Assembly (NCBI GenBank): GCA_028712345.1
Contig: JAQTQF010000020.1
Coordinates: 1-13,668 of the forward strand
Origin: Phycisphaerae bacterium
Lineage (GTDB): Bacteria; Planctomycetota; Phycisphaerae; Sedimentisphaerales; UBA12454
DNA length: 13,668 bases
Reading direction: 5' to 3'
Positions 8,322 through 13,668 of this stretch are shown here, one piece after another. The translations under genes and the position numbers were made by a program. Numbering within the stretch: position 1 is the stretch's first letter; each line of letters starts with the position of its first letter. The notes under the pieces were generated by a model, which did no database searches, was not told where the DNA came from, and saw nothing but the letters and a program-made list of their open reading frames with translations.

Positions 8322-8498
8322 CTATATTAACTCAACCTCTAATTTCCAGTTGCATCCATAATAATTCCCTTTATCATCCTTAATTTCACAAATCCAATCA
8401 AAACCGCCCTTTTCTGCATGGCCGTTTTCAATATATTTTTCTAACTCTGTTCTGGTAAGAAACTTTTTATTGCCGCTATCAGTATATAAGAAAAACAC
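8322..8498 (-). CDS. Small hypothetical protein (58 aa), divergent from the C gene
   Basis: Minus-strand translation from a GTG at 8498 gives 58 residues, starting VFFLYTDSGNKKFLTRTELE and ending WKLEVELI, then TAG. A good ribosome site, AAGGA, lies 7 nt before the GTG, and an in-frame TGA just upstream fixes the frame. Composition is protein-like: it is charged, with two Cys and two Trp, has no signal peptide and no obvious membrane segment. I do not recognise the family. It is divergently transcribed from the controller-like gene across an 82-nt gap that contains the C-box-like operator, the position a methyltransferase would occupy in many type II RM systems. It is far too small to be a methyltransferase and shows no methylase motif. 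It could be a real small gene of the island or a remnant. Confidence 0.5.
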   Translation of the reverse strand: MFFLYTDSGNKKFLTRTELEKYIENGHAEKGGFDWICEIKDDKGNYYGCNWKLEVELI

Positions 8499-8532
8499 GC
8501 GTATTTCCTTTCAAAAAATTATCACGAATGAC

Positions 8533-8580
8533 ACTTATAGTTGGTGGACACGCATAGTAGGCACCTGATATCTTTATGCT
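8533..8580 (+). promoter_or_regulatory. C-box-like operator and leaderless promoter of the controller gene
   Basis: The palindrome ACTTATAGT (8533-8541) is followed by TGGTGGACACGC and a second ATAGT (8554-8558). This resembles the tandem C-boxes (TATAGT half-sites around a GTGGAC centre) bound by type II RM controller proteins. A -35-like TGGACA (8545-8550) and a -10-like TATCTT (8569-8574) are 18 nt apart. The -10 sits at -12 to -7 if transcription starts on the A of the ATG at 8581. Leaderless mRNA is known for several C genes. No Shine-Dalgarno is present upstream of this ATG, which fits. Confidence 0.5.
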
Positions 8581-8790
8581 ATGGCGATTCTCCAAAAATT
8601 TGGGCATCATTTAAAAGGGCTTCGTTTTTCCAAAAAAATGACTCAGGAAGACTTAGCCGAACAAAGTGGTCTCAGTCGCCAGTATATCGGAGATGTTGAG
8701 CGAGGCACAAGAAATATTTCTTTAGTGAATCTCGAAAAGCTTGCAACTGCTTTTAAAATAACACTTTCTGAACTTTTCAAACTCAAATGA
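8581..8790 (+). CDS. XRE-family controller (C) protein of a type II restriction-modification system, probable
   Basis: This 69-aa protein is almost entirely an HTH_3/XRE domain: KGLRFSKKMTQEDLAEQSGL, then SRQYIGDVERGTRNIS as the recognition helix and turn, then VNLEKLATAFKITLSELF. Its size, all-helical single-domain plan and sequence fit the controller proteins of type II RM systems, which activate and then repress their own operon. Three context points support this: the C-box-like operator directly upstream, the likely leaderless start, and the ATGA overlap with a downstream gene in the place where C-R operons carry the endonuclease. The plus-strand orientation is opposite to every housekeeping gene in the window, suggesting horizontal arrival. 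A generic XRE repressor from a phage or toxin-antitoxin locus is the alternative; the upstream box favours a C protein. Confidence 0.7.
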   Translation: MAILQKFGHHLKGLRFSKKMTQEDLAEQSGLSRQYIGDVERGTRNISLVNLEKLATAFKITLSELFKLK

Positions 8791-9566
8791 CAAAATCTAT
8801 TATCGGCCTTGAATCCTCCAGCATAATGCCATTGGTGGCCATTACTCCTTTGACACAAGCCTGTTATGAGTCCATTTGGGACAAATTCCATAATAGCATG
8901 TTGCTGGCTCACGAAGACTCTATTGCTGAATTAAAGAATATATTTAACTTCAAAGCAAATACTTTTTATTCAAGTCCATTAAAAAGGCTTGAAAAAATCA
9001 AAGAATTGCTTTTATTCAATAAAGCATCATTAAAAGGCGCTGCCATAAAATTACTTCTCGATGGTCAAAGTGGCGGTTGGATAGGCAATAAAAATAGTCG
9101 CGTCCAAACTTTTTTCTTTTCTGATGTAATAGACCACATAGATAATAGAATCAAAGATCCTCGGGAATTTACTGAATACCTAATAAATGGCATGAAAGGG
9201 AAAATACAAACATATAATCGCATGTTAACACCTGTTAACGGCATGATTAGGATTGACTTAAAGCAAATTTTGCCGTATTGGGGTTTTCACAATGTTTCTC
9301 CTTCGTTGTTATCTGAAAATAAAAAAGTTCAAATTGCTATTCTGCGAAATTGCGAATCTTTCGACATGTTTAAATCTGAACCGACGGCAACTCGCCGAGA
9401 TTCATATCATTATCATATGCTCAAAAAAGAAAAGGTTTCAATTATACTGGTTGGCGACGCAAATTATAAAAATAATATTTGTTCGTGCAAAAAATGTTTA
9501 TCATATGATTGCCAGGTTCATGTTCTAACAGACTCAAAAAGAAAAGCACTCTTAAACTTAATATAA
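8787..9566 (+). CDS. Unknown 259-aa protein in restriction-endonuclease position
   Basis: The ATG overlaps the stop of the controller gene (ATGA, 8787-8790), so the two are co-translated. I do not recognise the family. The protein is soluble, lysine- and asparagine-rich, and has no signal peptide. Features seen: LLLDGQSGGWIGNKNSRVQ near residues 89-107; IRIDLKQ near 153-159, which could be the D-x-K half of a PD-(D/E)xK nuclease core; and a cysteine cluster CSCKKCLSYDC near 233-243 in the C-terminal part that might bind zinc. Methyltransferase motifs (FxGxG, DPPY/NPPY) are absent. By position it is a candidate type II restriction endonuclease, but the catalytic motif is not convincing and no methyltransferase accompanies it. 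AT-rich codon use contrasts with recA and alaS. It ends 13 nt from the end of the convergent EcoRV-like fragment. Confidence 0.6.
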   Translation: MTKSIIGLESSSIMPLVAITPLTQACYESIWDKFHNSMLLAHEDSIAELKNIFNFKANTFYSSPLKRLEKIKELLLFNKASLKGAAIKLLLDGQSGGWIGNKNSRVQTFFFSDVIDHIDNRIKDPREFTEYLINGMKGKIQTYNRMLTPVNGMIRIDLKQILPYWGFHNVSPSLLSENKKVQIAILRNCESFDMFKSEPTATRRDSYHYHMLKKEKVSIILVGDANYKNNICSCKKCLSYDCQVHVLTDSKRKALLNLI

Positions 9567-9579
9567 GTCATTCAATTTT

Positions 9580-9891
9580 TTAAGATACTTTCAATCCTAT
9601 GAATTGTTCTATCAATGCCATGTCAGGATAAAAATTTTGCTCTTTGCAGAGAACCATTTTGCAGCCCATTTCTTCTGCAATCCGGCAAATTTGGGGCAAA
9701 AGAAGCAACTCCATTATTTTTGAAACAACTTTTGTATCGACAGATATAGTATAAATATTTTTGGCTATATCTATAAAGCCCTTTACTATCCAATCGCCGT
9801 TGTCTGTAGAAACCGCAGAATCAAACAATTTGATATGTTCGAGAAAGTTTTCTCTAAAATAATCTTTAATATTCTTTTTGTCTTTTGCCAT
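9580..9891 (-). pseudogene. Truncated EcoRV-like type II restriction endonuclease
   Basis: This minus-strand frame encodes 103 aa. Residues 50-93 (SVDTKVVSKIMELLLLPQIC ... KEQNFYPDMAL) align without gaps to EcoRV residues ~35-77 as I remember that protein, with roughly 21 of 44 identical by eye. E61 falls on EcoRV Glu45 and D90 (YPD) on the catalytic Asp74. The frame ends ten residues later at QFIGLKVS, before the second catalytic strand (the EcoRV Asp90/Lys92 equivalent, IDIK). EcoRV is ~245 aa, so over half is gone and activity is not expected. No continuation in another frame was found beyond the stop, where the convergent 259-aa gene begins. The start lies 10 nt after the recA stop, in the same direction, so it may still be transcribed with recA. 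Best explained as a decayed nuclease gene cut by rearrangement. Confidence 0.8.
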
Positions 9892-9901
9892 TTTTTACTT
9901 T

Positions 9902-10948
9902 TTATTTTTTTTCTTTAACGCCGATGGCGACAAGGGTTTTTTCCTTAATTTCATCGGCGAGTTTCGGATTTTCAATCAGATATTTTTTGGCATTTTCTCT
10001 GCCCTGTCCGAGTCGTATTTCTCCGTAGTTAAGCCATGCGCCGCTTTTTGTAACAACCTCATGGGTGCATGCCAAATCAATCAAATCGCCCTCGTAGCTT
10101 ATGCCTGCGTTAAACATAATATCGAATTCTGCATCTCGGAAAGGCGGGGCAATCTTATTTTTGACAACTCTGGCTCTTACCCTGTTTCCAATAGCGTCTG
10201 TTCCCTCCTTTATTGTGGAAATGCGTCTGATGTCCAGTCTTATCGAGCTGTAAAACTTCAGGGCGTTTCCGCCGGTGGTTGTTTCAGGGTTTCCGAACAT
10301 TACGCCGATTTTCATTCTTATCTGATTAATGAAGATAAGACTGGTTTTGCTTTTGTTTATTACACCGGTGAGTTTTCGCATTGCCTGGCTCATAAGTCTG
10401 GCCTGAAGTCCCATATGCGATTGGCCCATTTCGCCGGCCAGTTCGGCGGCAGGTATAAGAGCAGCGACAGAATCGATAACAATAACATCGACGGCATTTG
10501 ACTTTATGAGCAGCTCGGCAATTTCGAGGGCCTGTTCGCCGGTGTCGGGCTGACTGACGAGAAGTCCACTGACATCAACGCCGAGTTTCTTTGCCCAGGT
10601 GGTATCGAGGGCATGTTCGGCATCGATAAATGCGGCAACACCGCCTTTTTTCTGGGCGTTTGCTATAACATGGAGAGCAAGAGTGGTTTTTCCGCTGGAT
10701 TCGGGTCCGAAAAACTCTATAACTCTGCCTCTGGGTATGCCGCAGCCGCCGAGAGCGATATCGAGCGAGAGCGAACCGGTCGAAGTGCCCTCAATTTTGG
10801 TATAAAGACTTTCGTCCATCTGCATTATCGAGCCGCTGCCATACTGTTTTTCTATCTGTGCGATGGCTCTTCCAAGAGCGCCGTCTTTTACGCTCGTTTT
10901 TTCCGCTTTTTCAGCAGCCGCTTTTTTGGGTTTCACCGTCTTTGCCAT
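9902..10948 (-). CDS. recA: Recombinase RecA
   Basis: This 348-aa protein is a full-length RecA, the ATP-dependent strand-exchange protein that also triggers LexA self-cleavage. It has a lysine/alanine-rich N-terminal arm (MAKTVKPKKAAAEKAEK), then GRAIAQIEKQYGSGSIMQM, Walker A GPESSGKT (81-88), the L1/L2 region (GEMGQSHMGLQARLMSQAMR; NQIRMKIGVMFGNPETTTGGNALKFY) and the C-terminal domain ending in a short KEKK, without the long acidic tail of E. coli RecA. A clear AGAGG ribosome site lies 8 nt before the ATG. thpR lies upstream with a 69-nt gap that includes a strong stem. Downstream, an EcoRV-like fragment and a C/R-like pair occupy the position where recX and alaS usually come. I see no typical SOS box upstream. 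Confidence 0.97.
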   Translation of the reverse strand: MAKTVKPKKAAAEKAEKTSVKDGALGRAIAQIEKQYGSGSIMQMDESLYTKIEGTSTGSLSLDIALGGCGIPRGRVIEFFGPESSGKTTLALHVIANAQKKGGVAAFIDAEHALDTTWAKKLGVDVSGLLVSQPDTGEQALEIAELLIKSNAVDVIVIDSVAALIPAAELAGEMGQSHMGLQARLMSQAMRKLTGVINKSKTSLIFINQIRMKIGVMFGNPETTTGGNALKFYSSIRLDIRRISTIKEGTDAIGNRVRARVVKNKIAPPFRDAEFDIMFNAGISYEGDLIDLACTHEVVTKSGAWLNYGEIRLGQGRENAKKYLIENPKLADEIKEKTLVAIGVKEKK

Positions 10949-10977
10949 AAGTTTTACCTCTCAAAAGTCCTTTTTCA

Positions 10978-11042
10978 CCCCTTTAGAGACAAGCTGCTCC
11001 AGACAGCCGTCAGAAATTTACGATTCCCTGTCTCTAACGGGG
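10978..11042 (-). promoter_or_regulatory. Long stem spanning the thpR stop codon, upstream of recA
   Basis: The arms 10978-10993 (CCCCTTTAGAGACAAG) and 11027-11042 (CCTGTCTCTAACGGGG) pair over 16 positions with one mismatch and one G-U in the minus-strand transcript. The 33-nt loop holds the thpR stop codon. No T-run follows, so it is not a standard intrinsic terminator. It sits ~30 nt before the recA start and could act as an mRNA processing or stability element, an operator, or attenuation of readthrough. Confidence 0.45.
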
Positions 11043-11599
11043 CTAAGTTCTACTTTTCTCAACAGAGTATATACCGGACCGTCAGATGTCAACTGGCTTT
11101 TATATAGACAGACCGAGTCAACTTTAACCGTCATCGGTTTTATTTTTTCAAAATCACTGACAATTCGGCGGAGATTTTTGTCAACGCCATTATCCTTAAT
11201 CCGGGCAAGGGTCAGATGCGCACTGAAGGGACGAGTTTCCTTTTCGAAGCCCAATTCTGAAAGCCCCTGCTCGATAGATTCGGCAAGAGCGGCAAGTTCG
11301 GCATTTTGCTCTGCGCTTCCGAGCCATAGGACCTTTGCCGGTCTTCCGAACGAGCCAATGACGGAAAGCCTGAACTCAAAAATTTTCTTTTCGAGACAAA
11401 CAATCGTTATCGCATCAGTTATTTCTTCAATCCTGGTCTCGTCAACCTCGCCGAGAAATTTCAGCGTCAGATGCATCAATTCCGGCCCGACCCATTTAAG
11501 ACCGTTGCGATTCTTCATTCTGTCTTTTACCTGCTCCTGTAGCTTTGCAACAGAAACCAGGACAGAATCATCAATATCAATTGCAATGAATAATCTCAT
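11018..11599 (-). CDS. thpR: RNA 2',3'-cyclic phosphodiesterase (2'-5' RNA ligase family)
   Basis: This 193-aa protein starts MRLFIAIDIDD, as is normal for the family. It carries the two HxTx motifs of the 2H phosphoesterase superfamily: HLTLKFLG (H43/T45) and HLTLARI (H128/T130), spaced as in ThpR/LigT. These enzymes hydrolyse 2',3'-cyclic phosphates on RNA ends and can join 2'-5' linkages in tRNA halves in vitro; the in vivo role is unclear. The frame extends 7 codons upstream to a GTG at 11620, but those codons are made by an intergenic repeat, so the ATG at 11599 is chosen. No good Shine-Dalgarno precedes it. The gene lies between a PfkB kinase and recA, all on the same strand, plausibly one transcription unit broken by repeats. 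Confidence 0.92.
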   Translation of the reverse strand: MRLFIAIDIDDSVLVSVAKLQEQVKDRMKNRNGLKWVGPELMHLTLKFLGEVDETRIEEITDAITIVCLEKKIFEFRLSVIGSFGRPAKVLWLGSAEQNAELAALAESIEQGLSELGFEKETRPFSAHLTLARIKDNGVDKNLRRIVSDFEKIKPMTVKVDSVCLYKSQLTSDGPVYTLLRKVELSPVRDRES

Positions 11600-11606
11600 A
11601 CGATTC

Positions 11607-11675
11607 AGCCACGAAGGCACAAAGACACGAAATTTTTATTATTTACTTTTTTTGTGCCTTGGTGTCTTTGTGGCT
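11607..11675. repeat. Inverted repeat (CCACGAAGGCACAAAG type) filling the pfkB-thpR gap
   Basis: Arm 11607-11632, starting AGCCACGAAGGCACAAAGAC, is matched in reverse complement by the arm ending at 11675. Identity is 21 of 26 with mismatches spaced every four bases, around a 14-nt AT-rich loop. Several mismatches are G-U pairs in RNA, so the whole 80-nt gap can fold into one hairpin. It resembles a short intergenic repeat that I recall as common in environmental bacterial genomes. It ends within 8 nt of the thpR start and 5 nt of the upstream stop codon. Confidence 0.65.
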
Positions 11676-11679
11676 CCCT

Positions 11680-12585
11680 TTAAAATTCGGTCATTTTACG
11701 AAGTTGGGCAAATCTCTCGTCTATTACAGTTTTGCCGACGGCGGCTATTGAGGACATTGAAAAGCCTTCGATGACCAGCGAGGCTGTTACCGTCCCGTAT
11801 GCCACGGCAGTTCGCAGATATTTTGCGTCTGTCTTTTCGACGGAGGCCAGATAGCCCATAAAAGCTCCTGCAAAGGCATCGCCTGCGCCGGTCGGGTCTT
11901 TTACAAGTTTGGTCGGAAAGGCAGGCAGCATAAAAAATTCATTATTGCTGTCCAAAACAATTGAGCCGTCAGCACCTTTCTTTATAATCACAATTTTAGG
12001 ACCGGCTTTGCGCAATTCGGCGGCGGCAAATGCAAGATTGTCGTTTTTTGTCAGCATTCTTGCTTCGCCTTCATTTAAAATAAGCACATCGATTTTACCG
12101 AGCAGTTTTTTTAATTCATCGGCTTGGTTTTCTATCCAGCAGTTCATCGTGTCGGCAACGATAAATTTCGGGGCGGCAAGCTGTTCAAGAAGCTGCATCT
12201 GGAGCGAGGGGTGGGTGTTGGCAAGAAAAACAAATTCGCTGTCCCTGAATTGTTCTGGTACAATGGGCGGCCGTTCGGCGAGGACATTAAGTTCCAGTCC
12301 GTCAGTTATGGCCTGAGACATATCACCCTGATAGGAGCCCTGCCATCTGAAAGTTTTACTGCCGTGGCGCACCTCAAGGCCGGCCAAGTCGACATTTCTG
12401 CCGGCAAAGACCTTGGCCAAGTCAAAGGGACAGTCGTCTCCGACGACACCTACGAAACGCACTGGCGAAAAGAAACTTGCCGCCATACTGAAATAGACGG
12501 CGCTTCCGCCGATACAATTTTCACTTTTGCCTAATGGCGTAACGACCGTATCAATTCCTATCGAACCAGTTACTAATAGAGACAT
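11680..12585 (-). CDS. PfkB/ribokinase-family carbohydrate kinase
   Basis: The 301-aa product phosphorylates a sugar or nucleoside-like substrate with ATP; which one cannot be read here. The N-terminal family text is MSLLVTGSIGIDT, then GGSAVYFSMAASFF and VRFVGVVGDD. The C-terminal PfkB signature is DPTGAGDAFAGAFMGYLAS, with the catalytic base D236 in the GAGD motif forming the anion hole. ADTMNCWI and LILNEGEARML fit the uncharacterised ribokinase-like subgroup seen beside housekeeping genes. The usual N of the GG-N motif is absent (GGSAVYFS). Two starts are possible: ATG at 12591 puts the AGGA ribosome site only 2 nt away, while ATG at 12585 has it 8 nt away, so 12585 is preferred. The gene ends just before a hairpin repeat and thpR. 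Confidence 0.85.
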   Translation of the reverse strand: MSLLVTGSIGIDTVVTPLGKSENCIGGSAVYFSMAASFFSPVRFVGVVGDDCPFDLAKVFAGRNVDLAGLEVRHGSKTFRWQGSYQGDMSQAITDGLELNVLAERPPIVPEQFRDSEFVFLANTHPSLQMQLLEQLAAPKFIVADTMNCWIENQADELKKLLGKIDVLILNEGEARMLTKNDNLAFAAAELRKAGPKIVIIKKGADGSIVLDSNNEFFMLPAFPTKLVKDPTGAGDAFAGAFMGYLASVEKTDAKYLRTAVAYGTVTASLVIEGFSMSSIAAVGKTVIDERFAQLRKMTEF

Positions 12586-12616
12586 AATCATATTCCTTTA
12601 ATTAATTTAATCCTCA

Positions 12617-12723
12617 AAAACTGAAAGCTTAAAGCCAAAAACCCAAAGCCATAGTTTAAAATTCAAAACCGAACTATGGGAACAATTTTAGATTTTTAAT
12701 TTTGGTTTTGCGTTTTCAGTTTT
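12617..12723. repeat. Palindromic AT-rich repeat with a nested inner hairpin
   Basis: AAAACTGAAA (12617-12626) is the reverse complement of TTTCAGTTTT (12714-12723), with looser complementarity continuing inward (AAAGCCAAAA against TTTGGTTTTG). Inside lies a second perfect pair, CCATAGTT (12649-12656) and AACTATGG (12672-12679). It looks like an older non-coding repeat. Its right end overlaps the target duplication of the neighbouring MITE-like element. The 334-bp gap between gltX and the kinase consists of this repeat plus that element and holds no gene. Confidence 0.55.
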
Positions 12724-12728
12724 AACTT

Positions 12729-12890
12729 TGCTTCGTAGAAAACATCCAAAAACTGTCATTCTGTCCTCACAGACTCCATAGGAGAATGAAGCAAAGCACA
12801 GTAAAGAATCTCTTGCCAGCACAAAACCGAGACTCTTCGTCCGCCTACGGCGAACTCAGAATGACATCCATAGAAGTTTTCTACAGAGCA
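12729..12890. mobile_element. 162-bp MITE-like element with terminal inverted repeats and 9-bp target duplication
   Basis: The left end TGCTTCGTAGAAAAC (from 12729) and the right end read in reverse, TGCTCTGTAGAAAAC (to 12890), begin a terminal inverted repeat of ~35 bp that continues to TGTCATTCTG in both arms. The element is flanked by a perfect direct repeat TTTTAACTT at 12720-12728 and 12891-12899, the mark of a 9-bp target duplication. Inside, AAGAATCTC (12804-12812) pairs imperfectly with GAGACTCTT (12829-12837), and CGCC-TAC-GGCG (12842-12852) is a small hairpin. No ORF is present, so it must be mobilised by a transposase elsewhere. Its TGTCATTCTG and AAGAATCTC parts match a repeat type I recall from many environmental bacterial genomes. 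Confidence 0.75.
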
Positions 12891-12919
12891 TTTTAACTTT
12901 TAAGTTCTTCCAATATTCG

Positions 12920-13668
12920 CTACAAAGCAAATTTTGATATTGCGGTATCTATTCTTTTTATCGTTTCTTCAATACCTAATATATCGACCGACTCGAAAAT
13001 CGGCAGAGAAATCGTTGTGCCGCAAATCGCGACCCGCAAAGGCTGAGCTATTTTGCCCAGGCCGAGATGTTTTTCTTCAGCAAGATTTCTTAACATTTCT
13101 TCTATTGACTGGGCGTTTACCGCAGAAAGCGCGGAAAGGCGCGTTTTTAGTTCGCCGAGCATCGCAATACCTTCGCCGGAGTTTTTCAGAAGGACTTTTT
13201 CGACATCTTTTTTATCGTACTCGATTTTTTCGGCATCGGTAAATATAAATCTGCTCTTATGTTCAATCTCGGCGAGTGTTCTGGCCCCTATGCCTGCTTT
13301 TAAAATTCTTAAAAGCAGTTTATCGTCGGCATTTGCGGCGATTGAATTAGTAACCTTGAGAAAATCTTTATATCTGCTTAGAAGCTCGGTATCGCTGAGC
13401 ATTTTTATGTGTTCGGTATTGAAGGCGAGCAGTTTTTTGCGGTCGAAGAGGCTGTTTGTCTTATTAAACCGCTTGGGGTCGAAACTTTCGATCAGTTCAT
13501 CAAGGGTTAAAATTTCCTTGTCTATGCCGGGTGAATAGCCCAAAAGAGCAATAAAATTTACCAGAGCCTGCGGCAGATAGCCGCTTTTGAAAAAATCTAT
13601 GATATTGACTTCCGGCAGTTCGATATTCAAAAATTGCGCCATTGCGTCAACGGCAGGCGTATCAGGGA
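12920..13668 (-). CDS. gltX: Glutamyl-tRNA synthetase, C-terminal part (5' end outside window)
   Basis: The minus-strand frame is open to the window edge and ends at a TAG at 12922-12920, giving about 248 residues. It covers the end of the catalytic core and the anticodon-binding helical domain: GYLPQALVNFIALLGYSPG is the conserved GYLPEALxNYLALLGW-type segment just after the KMSKS loop of GluRS, followed by LDELIESFDPKRFNKTNSLFDRKKLLAFN, the usual stem-contact region. The HIGH and KMSKS motifs would lie beyond position 13668 and cannot be checked, so discrimination between a discriminating and non-discriminating enzyme is not possible. The ATG at 13642 is internal: codons upstream (DTPAVDA) keep the frame. 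The downstream flank is occupied by the MITE-like element, so no clear terminator is visible. Confidence 0.88.
   Translation of the reverse strand, partial: PDTPAVDAMAQFLNIELPEVNIIDFFKSGYLPQALVNFIALLGYSPGIDKEILTLDELIESFDPKRFNKTNSLFDRKKLLAFNTEHIKMLSDTELLSRYKDFLKVTNSIAANADDKLLLRILKAGIGARTLAEIEHKSRFIFTDAEKIEYDKKDVEKVLLKNSGEGIAMLGELKTRLSALSAVNAQSIEEMLRNLAEEKHLGLGKIAQPLRVAICGTTISLPIFESVDILGIEETIKRIDTAISKFAL

Noticed and set aside
8322..8498. 58-aa ORF as the missing C-terminal piece of the EcoRV-like nuclease
   Set aside because: No resemblance to the EcoRV C-terminal half and it has its own ribosome site and start.
8787..9566. 259-aa protein as a Dam-type adenine methyltransferase, because NGMIR resembles a segment of M.EcoRV
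   Set aside because: No FxGxG SAM motif and no DPPY motif; the match is only a few residues and out of context.
9878..10501. Plus-strand open frame of 207 codons opposite recA
   Set aside because: Entirely antisense to a clear RecA coding sequence; no recognisable protein features or ribosome site.
11600..11620. Upstream GTG start for thpR
   Set aside because: The seven extra codons lie in the hairpin repeat; MRLFIAIDI is the family start.
10863..11774. Long plus-strand open frame (303 codons) opposite recA, thpR and the kinase
   Set aside because: It is antisense to three well-recognised genes, crosses their intergenic repeats, and its translation is a low-complexity shadow with no domain.
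12592..12919. tRNA or small RNA gene in the gltX-kinase gap
   Set aside because: The palindromes do not form a cloverleaf and are better explained by repeat arms and a MITE with target duplication.

Overview
The window looks like a chromosomal stretch from a Gram-negative-type bacterium with moderate GC. I suspect a Planctomycetota (Phycisphaerae-like) genome. The reasons are an MlaEF-type outer-membrane lipid transporter, housekeeping genes on one strand, and intergenic spaces packed with short palindromic repeats of kinds I associate with such genomes. This taxonomic guess is weak and rests on memory, not on a search.

Nearly all genes lie on the minus strand. Read 5'->3' on that strand (high to low coordinates), the order is: the 3' part of gltX (13668-12920); a 334-bp repeat-rich gap holding a 162-bp MITE-like element with a perfect 9-bp target duplication; a PfkB-family sugar kinase (12585-11680); thpR (11599-11018); recA (10948-9902); a restriction-modification debris island (9891-8322); alaS (8039-5361); mlaE and mlaF (5352-3681); a fused FAD/Fe-S 2-hydroxyacid dehydrogenase (3515-636); and the 5' part of an AmmeMemoRadiSam radical SAM gene (628-1).

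The most interesting region is 8.3-9.9 kb. recA, (recX) and alaS form a widespread conserved gene string, and here about 1.9 kb separates recA from alaS with no recX. The gap holds: (i) a 103-codon gene, 10 nt behind recA, whose protein clearly resembles the N-terminal part of the EcoRV restriction endonuclease and stops just after the first catalytic aspartate; (ii) on the plus strand, a controller-like (C protein) XRE regulator preceded by a C-box-like operator and a promoter placed for leaderless transcription; (iii) overlapping it by ATGA, a 259-aa protein of unknown family in the usual position of a restriction endonuclease; and (iv) a divergent 58-aa ORF. No methyltransferase is present. 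This is either decayed RM debris or a restriction-type operon whose partner lies elsewhere.

The remaining signals are intergenic: repeats that run up to the alaS and thpR start codons and seem to have replaced normal ribosome binding sites, a stem spanning the thpR stop ahead of recA, and a 13-codon leader ORF coupled by TAATG to the dehydrogenase. I saw no tRNA, rRNA or CRISPR array.
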